NCBI GenBank assembly: GCA_017503305.1
Contig: JAFVTJ010000078.1
Location: 1-7,506, forward strand
Source: Clostridia bacterium
GTDB taxonomy: Bacteria; Bacillota_A; Clostridia; Oscillospirales; Acutalibacteraceae
Direction: 5' to 3'
DNA length: 7,506 bases
Shown here in pieces: positions 1-7,493 of this stretch (position 1 is the stretch's first letter; each line of letters opens with the position of its first letter). A program made the translations under genes and the position numbers. Under the pieces are notes generated by a model. It did not search any database, was not told where the DNA came from, and saw only the letters and a program-made list of their open reading frames with translations.

Positions 1-839
1 ACCTCACTGCTATCCATCATACCTTTAAGTGAATACAAATCCTTCTTAATAACCAAGGCAGCCAACTTATTTTTAAGACTCTTATATAAAGCATTTTTTA
101 TCAATTTGAAGAATGTGGTTGCGGTACCTTCAATAAGCTTTAAAGCAATATTGCCGGTAAAACCATCGGTTATAACCGCATCACAAACACCCTTAGGCAT
201 CTCGCGTGATTCAATATTACCAACAAAATTGATAGGTGCTTTGCTTAAAAGCTTGTAAGCCTCTTTTTGAAGCTCACCGCCCTTAGTATCCTCGGTGCCG
301 ATATTTAAAAGGCCGATTGTAGCGTTTTCCTTACCTTCAACACCCTTTAAATATGCGCTTGCCATAATACCAAACTGGCAAAGCATTTCGGGTCGACATT
401 CGGCATTAGCACCCATAGCCATAAGCATATAATGGCCATTGGGAGAAGGTATCATACCTGCAAGCGCAGGACGTTTTACACCCTTAATGCGCTTAACAAT
501 AAGTGTACCGCCTACTACAATTGCACCGGTTGAGCCTGCCGAAACAAAAGCATCTGCTCTATCTTCACTAAGTTCTTTAAATGCTACGGCCATTGAAGAT
601 TCCTTATGTGCTTTTAAAAGGGTTGTAGGGTCATCATGCATATCAATAACGTCGGTGCAATGAACGATTTGCAAATCGCCGTAAAACTGCAAATTGTTTT
701 CTTTTATAATAGCTTCAATTTTTTCCTTATCGCCTGTAAGAGTAATATCTACCTTAAGTTCGTTTGAAGCCATTGCCGCACCCTTTACAATCTCTAAAGG
801 TGCATTATCGCCGCCAAAAGCATCTACTACAACACGCAT
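1..839 (-). CDS. plsX: Phosphate acyltransferase PlsX (partial, C-terminus outside window)
   Basis: PlsX converts acyl-ACP and phosphate to acyl-phosphate, the donor that PlsY uses to acylate glycerol-3-phosphate at the start of phospholipid synthesis; it is a peripheral membrane enzyme. The readable part is 279 codons. It begins with the family signature VVVDAFGGDNAP (residues 3-14), then AGSTGA (101-106), RPALAG (123-128), MGANAECRPE (142-151), LLNIGTED (177-184), FVGNIESRE (205-213) and ITDGFTGN (223-230). The family is usually about 330-350 residues, so roughly the last 50-60 are cut by the window edge. The ATG at 839 follows AGGAG (847-851) at 7 nt and sits 1 nt after the trmFO stop in a TAAAATG junction, so it is probably translationally coupled to trmFO. 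The usual DAMGGD reads DAFGGD, a mild change. No frameshift is seen. Confidence 0.96.
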   Translation of the reverse strand, partial: MRVVVDAFGGDNAPLEIVKGAAMASNELKVDITLTGDKEKIEAIIKENNLQFYGDLQIVHCTDVIDMHDDPTTLLKAHKESSMAVAFKELSEDRADAFVSAGSTGAIVVGGTLIVKRIKGVKRPALAGMIPSPNGHYMLMAMGANAECRPEMLCQFGIMASAYLKGVEGKENATIGLLNIGTEDTKGGELQKEAYKLLSKAPINFVGNIESREMPKGVCDAVITDGFTGNIALKLIEGTATTFFKLIKNALYKSLKNKLAALVIKKDLYSLKGMMDSSE

Positions 840-840
840 T

Positions 841-2142
841 TTAGTTCTCCTTTTCGTTAAACCAATCTAGTGAACGCTCAGCCAATGCCATATAACGTTC
901 TCTTTTATCTTTAATCTTAGTTTCAAGTGGTGGTATTATGCCAAAATTCGCGCCCATAGGTTGAAAGTTTTCTACTGTTTCATCGGTAATATAACCGAGC
1001 AAAGCGCCAATCATTGTATATTTGGGTAAAATCAAGGGTTCTTTATTTTTTAATCGGTTTAGAGCATTTATACCTGCGATAATTCCACTCGCGGCCGATT
1101 CCATATATCCTTCAACACCCGAAAGTTGACCTGCAAAAAATATATTAGGATATTTTTTTAATGACAAATCAGAATTTAAAAGCTTTGGTGAATTTATAAA
1201 GGTGTTTCGATGCATAACACCAAAGCGTACAAATTCAGCATTTTTAAGGGCGGGTATCATAGAAAACACCCTTTTTTGTTCGGGGAATTTTAAATTTGTC
1301 TGAAAACCCACAAGATTAAAAAGCGAGCCCTCGGCGTTTTCGCGCCTTAGCTGTACCACAGCCCAGGGTCTATGTCCTGTTTTAGGGTCACGTAAACCTA
1401 CCGGCTTTAACGGACCAAAACGGATTGAATCCTCCCCACGCTTTGCCAAAACTTCAACCGGCATACAGCCCTCGTAAACGGTGATAGGCTTATCAAATTC
1501 TGAAAGCAAGGCACTTTCGGCATTTATAAGCTCGCGGTGAAAGTTTTCATATTCCTCCTTATTCATAGGGCAGTTAATATAATCATCTGTCCCTTTGCCG
1601 TAACGCGAGGCATAAAACGCAGAGTCAAAATCCACACTTTCTTTTGTAACAATGGGTGCTGCGGCATCGTAAAAGCTTAAATTTTCGCTATCGCACATTT
1701 TTGCAATTTCGTCCGCAAGGCCGCCCTCGGTCAAAGGGCCTGTTGCCACAACCGTAATTTCTTGAGGATTAAGAGATGTTACAACCTCATTTTTAATTGT
1801 AATATTTGGGTGGTTTTTTACAGTTTCGGTAATAAGCGATGAAAAGATATCACGGTCAACCGCCAAAGCGCCGCCTGCCGCTACCGAGCATTTTTCGGCA
1901 GCCGCCATACAAACCGAGCCGAAGCGTCGCATTTCTTCCTTTAAAAGTCCCGCGGCCGAATCCACACGCGCCGCCTTTAAAGAATTTGAGCAAACAAGCT
2001 CGGCAAAATTATCACTTTTATGAGCGGGTGTACGTTTTTGCGGTTTCATTTCAATTAAATCAACCGCAACACCCAAATTGGCAATTTGCAAGGCCGCTTC
2101 ACAACCCGCAAGACCTGCACCTATAACAGTGATTTTTTTCAT
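841..2142 (-). CDS. trmFO: Folate- and FAD-dependent tRNA (uracil-54-C5)-methyltransferase TrmFO
   Basis: This enzyme makes m5U54 (ribothymidine) in the T-loop of tRNAs, taking the carbon from 5,10-methylene-tetrahydrofolate and electrons from FADH2; it replaces SAM-dependent TrmA in most Firmicutes. The 433-residue length is normal for the family. The FAD-binding Rossmann signature [10 protein letters not shown] is at residues 8-17. The two cysteines known to matter in TrmFO are both present: C51 in LVCSNSL and C226 in [15 protein letters not shown]. Other hallmarks are [11 protein letters not shown] (243-253), VQLRREN (263-269), NLVGFQTNL (276-284) and [18 protein letters not shown] (336-353). 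The ATG at 2142 has AAGGA (2151-2155) 8 nt upstream and starts 1 nt after the topA stop (TAAAATG junction). Its place directly after dprA-topA matches the order in Bacillus and relatives. Confidence 0.97.
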   Translation of the reverse strand: MKKITVIGAGLAGCEAALQIANLGVAVDLIEMKPQKRTPAHKSDNFAELVCSNSLKAARVDSAAGLLKEEMRRFGSVCMAAAEKCSVAAGGALAVDRDIFSSLITETVKNHPNITIKNEVVTSLNPQEITVVATGPLTEGGLADEIAKMCDSENLSFYDAAAPIVTKESVDFDSAFYASRYGKGTDDYINCPMNKEEYENFHRELINAESALLSEFDKPITVYEGCMPVEVLAKRGEDSIRFGPLKPVGLRDPKTGHRPWAVVQLRRENAEGSLFNLVGFQTNLKFPEQKRVFSMIPALKNAEFVRFGVMHRNTFINSPKLLNSDLSLKKYPNIFFAGQLSGVEGYMESAASGIIAGINALNRLKNKEPLILPKYTMIGALLGYITDETVENFQPMGANFGIIPPLETKIKDKRERYMALAERSLDWFNEKEN

Positions 2143-2143
2143 T

Positions 2144-4225
2144 TTATTTTTCCTTTTTATCCTTACTTCTTGAAGGGCAGTTAGAATTCATACAGTATTT
2201 TCTACCTCTGATTCCGTTTATGATATAACCACCGCATTCGGGGCAAATATCACCTGTGGGAACACCGGGAGATGCAAAATCACACTTGGGATAATTTGTA
2301 CAACCGTAGAATTTTTTACCCTTTTTAGAGGTTCTCTTCACAAGCTTAGATCCACACTTGGGGCAAGGTTGTGCAACCTCATCTTCGGGAACGGGCTTTG
2401 TGTTTTTACATTCGGGGTAACCCGGGCAAGCCAAGAACTTACCAAAACGGCTGGATTTAACAACCATTTTTCTACCGCATTTTTCGCACAAAACTTCCGA
2501 TTCAACGTCAGGCACCTTAACCTTTTTGCCATTAAGCGAATATTCAGCCTTTTTATAATAATTTTCAAATTCTTTATAAAAATTAGCAATGGTTTCGGTC
2601 CAGTCAAGATCACCCGCACCAATTTTATCAAGCTTAACTTCAAGACCGGCGGTAAACTTAACGTCAAAAATCTTATTAAAGAACTCAACCATAAGGTCAG
2701 AAACAACCTTGCCAAGCTCTGTAGGCTTTAACGCCTTCTTTTCTCTTTCAATGTATTCCCTACCCATAATGTTTGAAAGAATGGGCGCATAGGTAGAAGG
2801 TCTGCCAATGCCGTTTTCGTCCAAAGCTTTAATAAGTGTAGGTTCGGTATAGCGTGCGGGAGGTTGGGTAAAGTGCTGATTCGGTATTAAATCGCGAAGC
2901 TTTAATACCTCGCCCTCGGTCATTTCGGGCAAATTACTTTCCTTAGCCTCTTCCTCATCCTTACCTTCAACGTAAAGCACGGTAAAGCCGTCAAACTTAA
3001 CCGAATAACCGCTTGCTTTAAAAATATAGCCGTTTGCAGTAATATCAACGTTAACGGTATCCTGCACACAAGAAGCCATAAGCGAAGCGATAAAACGCTC
3101 CCAAATAAGCTTATAAAGCTTATATTGTTCGGCAGTTAAGGAATCCTTAACACTATCGGGTGTTATGAAAATATCGGTAGGACGGATAGCCTCGTGAGCG
3201 TCCTGAGCACCGTTTTTCGATTTATAATAGCGCGGCTTAGATGGCAAATATTTTTCGCCAAAATTAGCGGCAATATATTTATTAGCGGCCGCTCTTGCTT
3301 CTTCGGAAATACGTAAAGAGTCGGTACGCATATAGGTTATAAGACCGGTTGTGCCTATTGCACTTAAATCAATACCTTCATACAACTGTTGCGCAATACG
3401 CATTGTGCGCTGACCGGTAAAGCCAAGCTTACGGGAAGCTTCTTGTTGAAGAGTTGAAGTAATAAAGGGCGGTGCGGGTTGCTTGTTGCGTTTGCCCTTC
3501 TTAATTTCGGTAACGGTGTATTCGGCATTTTCCAAATTAGCTAAAATTGCGTTTGCCTCATCCTCGTTGGCAATTAAATCAATCTTGCCGTTTTGGTCGC
3601 CGTAAAGCTTTGCATTAAAGGTTTTTCTGCCCGAAGCCAATTTTGCATCAACCGACCAATATTCAGTAGATTCAAATTTTTCAATCTCACGTTCACGCTC
3701 AACAATAAGGCGAAGTGCTACTGTTTGAACACGGCCTGCAGAAAGACCGCTCTTAACCTTTTTCCACAAAAGCGGACTTAACTTATAGCCCACAATTCTA
3801 TCAAGCACGCGGCGAGCTTGCTGAGCAGATACCAAATCCATATCAATTCTACGCGGAACCTTAATTCCCGCCTGAACGGCGGATTTTGTAATTTCGTTGA
3901 ATGTAACACGGTTGGTGTCTTCAAGGCTGAGCCCCAAAATTTGTGCCAAGTGCCAAGAAATCGCCTCACCCTCTCTATCAGGGTCGGTTGCTAAGAATAC
4001 TTCATCACTGTTGGCTGCGGCTTCCTTTAATTGCTTAATTAAATCCTTCTTTTCAGTCATATTTATATACTGCGGTGCAAAATCCTTTTCAACGTCAACG
4101 CCAAGACGGGATTTTGGCAAATCGCGTACGTGTCCCTTTGAAGCCATAACTTCGTAATCGGCACCTAAATACTTCTTAATACCTTTTATTTTAGAAGGTG
4201 ACTCTACGATTAAAAGTTTTGACAT
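2144..4225 (-). CDS. topA: DNA topoisomerase I (type IA) with three C-terminal zinc fingers
   Basis: TopA relaxes negatively supercoiled DNA by cutting one strand through a 5'-phosphotyrosine link and passing the other strand. From the chosen ATG it has 693 residues. The Toprim domain comes first, with IVESPSK (E8) and the metal-binding TDPDREGEA (D81, D83, E85). The SAGRVQT motif is at 162-168 and the catalytic tyrosine Y298 is in [19 protein letters not shown] is at about 470-478. The C-terminus carries three four-cysteine zinc modules: C580/C583/C600/C606, C621/C624/C642/C648 and C661/C664/C678/C683, then a Lys-rich tail. An in-frame TTG at 4231 exists but lies only 1 nt from AGGAG (4233-4237). 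The ATG at 4225 sits 7 nt from it and is preferred. This leaves a 2-nt gap after the dprA stop. Confidence 0.97.
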   Translation of the reverse strand: MSKLLIVESPSKIKGIKKYLGADYEVMASKGHVRDLPKSRLGVDVEKDFAPQYINMTEKKDLIKQLKEAAANSDEVFLATDPDREGEAISWHLAQILGLSLEDTNRVTFNEITKSAVQAGIKVPRRIDMDLVSAQQARRVLDRIVGYKLSPLLWKKVKSGLSAGRVQTVALRLIVEREREIEKFESTEYWSVDAKLASGRKTFNAKLYGDQNGKIDLIANEDEANAILANLENAEYTVTEIKKGKRNKQPAPPFITSTLQQEASRKLGFTGQRTMRIAQQLYEGIDLSAIGTTGLITYMRTDSLRISEEARAAANKYIAANFGEKYLPSKPRYYKSKNGAQDAHEAIRPTDIFITPDSVKDSLTAEQYKLYKLIWERFIASLMASCVQDTVNVDITANGYIFKASGYSVKFDGFTVLYVEGKDEEEAKESNLPEMTEGEVLKLRDLIPNQHFTQPPARYTEPTLIKALDENGIGRPSTYAPILSNIMGREYIEREKKALKPTELGKVVSDLMVEFFNKIFDVKFTAGLEVKLDKIGAGDLDWTETIANFYKEFENYYKKAEYSLNGKKVKVPDVESEVLCEKCGRKMVVKSSRFGKFLACPGYPECKNTKPVPEDEVAQPCPKCGSKLVKRTSKKGKKFYGCTNYPKCDFASPGVPTGDICPECGGYIINGIRGRKYCMNSNCPSRSKDKKEK

Positions 4226-4227
4226 AA

Positions 4228-5355
4228 TCAATCTCCTTTACATATCTCATACTGTCCACCGGGCAAGGCTTTTATAATAAATTCCATTTCCAGTTCGGTT
4301 AAAGCCGAAAGCAGCTTACTGCCGTCTAAACCGGTGTTCAGTTCGTCGGGATAAAATCTGTGCGTATCTAAACAATTATATACTATTTTTGCTTCATTTG
4401 AAAGTGTTTCATTCAATATTTTTTTATTTTTTTGCGGTTTTATTTGTTTAGGCTCTTTTTTAAAGGCCTTTTCTATATCGATTTTATCGGGAAAAAGCGA
4501 AATATATTCGCCAAAAATATCTCCCGCATCTAAAAGTGGCTTTGCGCCGTCGCGTAAAAGCGCATTAGAGCCTTTGTATTCTTGCGCTTCGGGTGAACCT
4601 GGGATTACGAAAACATCTCTGCCCTGTTCTATCGCGTGATTAGCAGTTAAAAGAGCGCCGCTTCGTTTTCCTGCTTCGACCACGATAGTACCCAAAGACA
4701 GCGCCGATATAAGCCTGTTTCTCACAGGGAAGGTGTAGCGCGTTATGGGTGTATCCGGCGGATATTCGCTTATAAGACAACCGCATTTTTCAATATGTTC
4801 TCTTAAAGCGCGGTTTTCTTCTAAATAACTCACGTTAAAACCACAACCCATTACAAGCACGGTTTTAGCATTAGCCTTTAAAGCGCCGATATGCGCATAG
4901 GTGTCGCTACCCACAGCGCCGCCGCTTACAACCATAAAACCTGCTTTACCAAGGCGGTAACCTAAGGAATATGCCGCCTTTTTACCAAATTCCGAAACCT
5001 TGCGGGGTCCCACTATCGAAATAACGGGATTATTATCAAAATCGGGCATTTTCCCTTTTATATAAAGCACCATCGGTGGAAGAGAAATCGATTTTACGGT
5101 TGCGGGGAAGTTATCGTCATTGTATTTTATAAGCGTTATACCCATTCGTTTGCACTGGTCAATAATTTTCACCGAATCCTCTATGGATATTTTGCTCATT
5201 TTATCGAGCTCGCCCTTTGAAAAATAACCTACCTTTTTACGCTCAGAAGGAGTCATTGAATAAATATCACTCGGCAAAAGCGCATCTTCTAAAAGGTGTT
5301 CAAAGGTTTTGCTGCCCTGCCCTAAGCAAAGTTGTAGCCAAACGTAATATTTCAT
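4228..5355 (-). CDS. dprA: DNA processing protein DprA (Smf), RecA loader in natural transformation
   Basis: DprA binds incoming single-stranded DNA in the cytoplasm and loads RecA on it during transformation; it is also conserved in species not known to be competent. From the ATG at 5355 the protein is 375 residues. An N-terminal helical (SAM/HhH-like) region is followed by a Rossmann-like domain with SIVGPRKVSEFG (about 113-124), SGGAVGSDTYAH (144-155), FPVRNRLISALS (209-219) and an EAGKRSGALLTANHAIEQGR stretch ending in DVFVIPGS (about 227-254). A Lys-rich linker leads to a C-terminal winged-helix-like region (about 315-371). An upstream in-frame TTG at 5370 is possible, but the ATG overlaps the preceding stop as ATGA (5352-5355), the usual mark of translational coupling; only a weak GGGA lies upstream. 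The glycine-rich loop reads SGGAVGSD rather than the common SGLARGID. Confidence 0.95.
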   Translation of the reverse strand: MKYYVWLQLCLGQGSKTFEHLLEDALLPSDIYSMTPSERKKVGYFSKGELDKMSKISIEDSVKIIDQCKRMGITLIKYNDDNFPATVKSISLPPMVLYIKGKMPDFDNNPVISIVGPRKVSEFGKKAAYSLGYRLGKAGFMVVSGGAVGSDTYAHIGALKANAKTVLVMGCGFNVSYLEENRALREHIEKCGCLISEYPPDTPITRYTFPVRNRLISALSLGTIVVEAGKRSGALLTANHAIEQGRDVFVIPGSPEAQEYKGSNALLRDGAKPLLDAGDIFGEYISLFPDKIDIEKAFKKEPKQIKPQKNKKILNETLSNEAKIVYNCLDTHRFYPDELNTGLDGSKLLSALTELEMEFIIKALPGGQYEICKGD

Positions 5356-6131
5356 TTCATCATTTCCCAAATAGAAATAGCCGCCGCGGTTGCCGCGTTG
5401 AGCGACTCTGCCAAGCCTGTCATTTTAATGGTGATTTGCTCACTCGCGGCCGATTTTGCTTCTTCGGTAAGTCCATTAGCCTCGTTGCCAATCATTACAA
5501 CCGAGCCATTAGAAAACTCTACGTCGGTAATAGATTTGGCGTCACTGTCAACCACACAAGCGTATGACTTAAGACCCGAATTTTTTATGCCTTCTACAAA
5601 ATCGGGCAAAATTATAAGCGGCATACGAAGAAGTGTTCCCATTGATGCGCGCAACGACTTTGGCGAATAAGGGTCGCAACCGTTCGCCGACAGGATAATA
5701 CCGCTAACGCCCAAGGCCTCAGCCGTGTGGCTTACAGCACCCAAATTAGACGGATCGTTTATGTTTTCGAGCGCAACGTAACGACCACAAGGGTCGATTT
5801 CACGGTTCATTTGGGGCATTTTGCAAAGCGCAATAACCCCTTGAGGAGAGGTTGTATCGCTTATTTTTTTGAACAGGCTGTCAGGTATTCTAGAGCATTC
5901 CAAAGCATTTAGTGAAAGCTTTTTCACTTTATCTTCATACTTTAAAATTGCCGTTTCACTGACAATTAACTTATCAAACTTTATTGAGCAAGTGGAGGCA
6001 TCGTCACAAATTCTAAGCCCTTCAAGCACAAATAAATTGTGCTCTTTACGAGCGTTAGCACTACCCTGTAGAGCGCAAACGAGTTTGATAAGTGAATTAT
6101 CTTTACTGGTAATAATTTTGAAATTTTCCAT
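5352..6131 (-). CDS. SpoU/TrmH-family RNA 2'-O-ribose methyltransferase (RlmB-like)
   Basis: Members of this family methylate a ribose 2'-OH in rRNA or tRNA using SAM bound in a C-terminal trefoil knot. The protein has 259 residues from the ATG at 6131. The N-terminal part (about 1-105) looks like the RNA-substrate-binding domain (ARKEHNLFVLEGLR at 27-40; SPQGVIALC at 95-103). The SPOUT domain follows: motif 1 ENINDPSNLGAVSHTAEALG (122-141), motif 2 VMIGNEANGLTEE (212-224), motif 3 IKMTGLAESLNAATAAAI (235-252). In motif 1 the residue that is usually Arg is His135. The longer reading frame to 6179 is rejected because its extra codons come from the terminator hairpin, while the ATG at 6131 has GAAGGTG (6137-6143) 5 nt upstream. 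The stop overlaps dprA by 4 nt. The target nucleotide cannot be told from sequence; genes of this type often sit near rplT in Firmicutes. Confidence 0.92.
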   Translation of the reverse strand: MENFKIITSKDNSLIKLVCALQGSANARKEHNLFVLEGLRICDDASTCSIKFDKLIVSETAILKYEDKVKKLSLNALECSRIPDSLFKKISDTTSPQGVIALCKMPQMNREIDPCGRYVALENINDPSNLGAVSHTAEALGVSGIILSANGCDPYSPKSLRASMGTLLRMPLIILPDFVEGIKNSGLKSYACVVDSDAKSITDVEFSNGSVVMIGNEANGLTEEAKSAASEQITIKMTGLAESLNAATAAAISIWEMMK

Positions 6132-6146
6132 TTTTTCACCTTCTTT

Positions 6147-6186
6147 AAAAATGAAAAAGTCGCCCGAGAGAGTTTTCACTCGGGCG
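6147..6186 (-). terminator. Intrinsic terminator after rplT
   Basis: On the minus strand an 8-bp GC-rich stem (CGCCCGAG at 6186-6179 with CTCGGGCG at 6168-6161) is followed within 2 nt by TTTTT, then CA and another T-run. The 10-nt loop can also fold as AGT-GAAA-ACT. It starts 7 nt after the rplT stop and fills the gap to the methyltransferase gene, so it should end most infC-rpmI-rplT transcripts. The T-tract is interrupted, so read-through is plausible. Confidence 0.82.
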
Positions 6187-6193
6187 AAGGTAA

Positions 6194-6553
6194 TTATTTT
6201 TCAAGAGCTTTTTTTGCAGCCTTAACTAATGTAGCAAAGCCCTTTGCATCGTTAACTGCAAGGTCAGCCAACATCTTACGGTTGATTTCAATACCAGCCT
6301 TGTTAAGACCGTTTATGAATGAAGAATAGTTCATATCATTCATTTTGCAAGCAGCAGAGATACGTGTAATCCAAAGACGACGGAAGTCACGCTTCTTAAG
6401 TCTTCTACCGATGTATGCATAGTTGCCTGATTTCATAACTGCTTCTTTAGCAGTCTTAAAAAGCTTAGATTTAGCGCCAAAGTAACCCTTAGCAAGCTTT
6501 AAAACTTTATTTCTTCTTTTGCGTGTTGCTAACGCACCTTTAATACGTGCCAT
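6194..6553 (-). CDS. rplT: 50S ribosomal protein L20
   Basis: L20 binds 23S rRNA early and is needed for 50S assembly; in several bacteria it also represses its own operon by binding the mRNA. The 119 residues match the family length. The N-terminal basic arm begins [26 protein letters not shown] in family style (first 26 residues), followed by [20 protein letters not shown] (46-65), the central rRNA-binding helices, and a globular C-terminal part with [20 protein letters not shown] (80-99). The ATG at 6553 has a strong AGGAGG (6562-6567) 8 nt upstream and lies 26 nt after the rpmI stop. It is the last gene before the terminator at 6147-6186. Confidence 0.98.
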   Translation of the reverse strand: MARIKGALATRKRRNKVLKLAKGYFGAKSKLFKTAKEAVMKSGNYAYIGRRLKKRDFRRLWITRISAACKMNDMNYSSFINGLNKAGIEINRKMLADLAVNDAKGFATLVKAAKKALEK

Positions 6554-6579
6554 TTACTTTTCCTCCTATTAGCCTTTCC

Positions 6580-6777
6580 TTATTTATAAGGAATCAATTT
6601 CTTGATTGTTGCGGTGTTTGTTACATCGGCAACGATTGTCTTGCGAAGATTTCTCTTACGCTTGGTTGTCTTCTTGTTAAGGATGTGCGACTTAAAAGCA
6701 TGAGCACGTTTAACCTTGCCGTTTTTTGTGAGTTTGAAGCGCTTCTTTGCGCCGCTGTGTGTTTTAATCTTAGGCAT
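6580..6777 (-). CDS. rpmI: 50S ribosomal protein L35
   Basis: L35 is a small, very basic protein of the large ribosomal subunit. The 65-residue product is full length and shows the family pattern: [17 protein letters not shown] (1-17), [14 protein letters not shown] (20-33) and a Lys/Arg-rich middle, ending IKKLIPYK. The ATG at 6777 has GGAGG (6785-6789) 7 nt upstream. It sits between infC (31-nt gap) and rplT (26-nt gap), the order conserved in most bacteria, and no terminator is visible in either gap, so the three genes should share a transcript. Confidence 0.98.
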   Translation of the reverse strand: MPKIKTHSGAKKRFKLTKNGKVKRAHAFKSHILNKKTTKRKRNLRKTIVADVTNTATIKKLIPYK

Positions 6778-6808
6778 TTTAGTCCCTCCAAATATTTTTT
6801 AAACTACA

Positions 6809-7330
6809 TTATTTACTTGATTTCGGAGCCAAGAACATAAGCATGTTACGGCCTTCCAATTTTGCGGGTTTTTCAACAACGCAATGGTCAGCACAGTATT
6901 CTGCAAAACGTGACATTAAATCAAGTGCGATTTCGGGGTGACCCATTTCGCGACCGCGGAAACGGATAGCAACCTTAACCTTATTGCCCGCATCTAAAAA
7001 CTTGATAGCGTGCTTGGCTTTGGTTTCAAAATCGTGAGTATCAATACCCAAACCGATTATGCGAATTTCCTTTATTTCGATTACCTTTTGGTTCTTCTTA
7101 GCCTCTTTTTCACGTTTAGCCTGTTCAAAACGGTATTTACCGTAATCCATAATTTTACAAACAGGCGGTTGCGCGTTGGGGGAAATACAAACCAAGTCTA
7201 AATCCCTGGCGTAAGCCTCCTGCAAGGCTTGAGCAACGGGAATAATACCGATTTGTGAACCATCCGACGAAATAACGCGAACTTCCTTAAATTTAATACC
7301 TTCGTTAATTGCAAGTTCTTTACTGCTGAT
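6809..7330 (-). CDS. infC: Translation initiation factor IF-3 with a non-canonical start codon
   Basis: IF3 binds the 30S subunit, keeps it apart from 50S, and rejects non-canonical start codons and wrong initiator tRNA. From the ATC at 7330 the protein has 173 residues, close to the family norm. The N-domain holds INEGI (8-12), IGIIPVAQALQEAYARDLDL (27-46) and PPVCKIMDYGKYRFEQ (55-70), followed by a Lys-rich linker (71-83). The C-domain holds IKEIRI (86-91), HDFETKAKHAIKFL (99-112) and VAIRFRGREMGHPE (120-133). The frame is open up to a stop at 7370-7372 but contains no ATG or GTG, and the only TTG (7225) would remove most of the N-domain. GGAGG at 7340-7344 lies 9 nt before ATC (7330) and 3 nt before ATT (7336; 175 residues). 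Other genes here use 5-8 nt, so I prefer ATC; ATT is the E. coli choice and remains possible. Confidence 0.9.
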   Translation of the reverse strand: MSSKELAINEGIKFKEVRVISSDGSQIGIIPVAQALQEAYARDLDLVCISPNAQPPVCKIMDYGKYRFEQAKREKEAKKNQKVIEIKEIRIIGLGIDTHDFETKAKHAIKFLDAGNKVKVAIRFRGREMGHPEIALDLMSRFAEYCADHCVVEKPAKLEGRNMLMFLAPKSSK

Positions 7331-7344
7331 GTCAATGCACCTCC
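7328..7344 (-). promoter_or_regulatory. infC ribosome binding site and AUC/AUU start region
   Basis: The strongest ribosome binding site in this leader reads CGGAGGTG (7345-7338). It is followed by ATTGACATC, which offers ATT at 7336 and ATC at 7330 in the IF3 frame. In other bacteria an AUU-class start lets IF3 repress its own translation, because IF3 discriminates against such codons. The same control is inferred here. Confidence 0.72.
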
Positions 7345-7370
7345 GAAAAAGTTTATGTGTTTTTACAAAT

Positions 7371-7493
7371 CATAACTACCGGCCGTGCCGGTAGTATGCA
7401 CTGCCCCCTTAGGGCATAAGACCGGCCGAGCCTATAGGCTCGTCGAAAGGTTTGCCAACCGCAACACTTTCACCGGCTGCCCCTAAAGGGGCA
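7371..7493. repeat. Chain of five hairpins upstream of infC (leader or repeat element, unidentified)
   Basis: Five inverted repeats cover almost the whole stretch. HP1 at 7371-7398 has a 12-bp stem with one bulged base and a 3-nt loop (core ACTACCGGC/GCCGGTAGT). HP2 at 7402-7416 is TGCCC/GGGCA. HP3 at 7427-7442 is a perfect 16-nt palindrome around CCTATAGG. HP4 at 7445-7471 is GAAA/TTTC enclosing GGTT-tgcc-AACC. HP5 at 7478-7493 is TGCCCC/GGGGCA. G+C is 71 of 120 in 7371-7490, against 8 of 30 in 7341-7370. As a minus-strand RNA it would be the infC leader, where L20-type autoregulation is known in Firmicutes. It could also be a dispersed palindromic repeat or a plus-strand small RNA. I do not recognise it as a named family. 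Confidence 0.6.

Noticed and set aside
439..663. Plus-strand frame of 74 codons opposite plsX
   Set aside because: A shadow of conserved plsX codons; no motif or start signal supports it.
1839..2126. Plus-strand reading frame of 95 codons opposite trmFO
   Set aside because: It is antisense to the conserved N-terminal half of trmFO, with low-complexity Pro/Lys/Arg content and no homology that I recognise.
2338..2731. Overlapping frames on both strands within topA (2338-2715 minus, 2369-2731 plus)
   Set aside because: Both lie inside the well-supported topA coding region in other frames and show no domain of their own.
6132..6179. N-terminal extension of the methyltransferase to an ATG at 6179
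   Set aside because: The extra 16 residues are encoded by the terminator hairpin and the ribosome binding site of the ATG at 6131.
6592..6607. Hairpin AATCAA-GAAA-TTGATT in the 3' end of rpmI (minus strand)
   Set aside because: A 6-bp AU-rich stem within codons, with no T-tract and no sign of conservation visible; likely chance, although L20 operons can carry mRNA sites.
6547..6840. Plus-strand frame of 97 codons across rpmI
   Set aside because: Entirely antisense to rpmI and the ends of its neighbours, with no ribosome binding site and no recognisable motif.
7223..7225. TTG at 7225 as the infC start
   Set aside because: It would remove the first part of the IF3 N-domain, has no properly placed ribosome binding site, and homology clearly continues upstream to 7330/7336.
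7369..7374. TATGAT on the minus strand as a -10 box close to infC
   Set aside because: It matches five of six positions, but no -35-like hexamer stands 16-18 nt upstream, where HP1 lies.
7431..7458. Possible minus-strand promoter TTGGCA, 16 nt, TATAGG
   Set aside because: TTGGCA is a fair -35 but TATAGG is a poor -10 that is part of the HP3 palindrome; the match is within chance and the true promoter may lie beyond the right edge.
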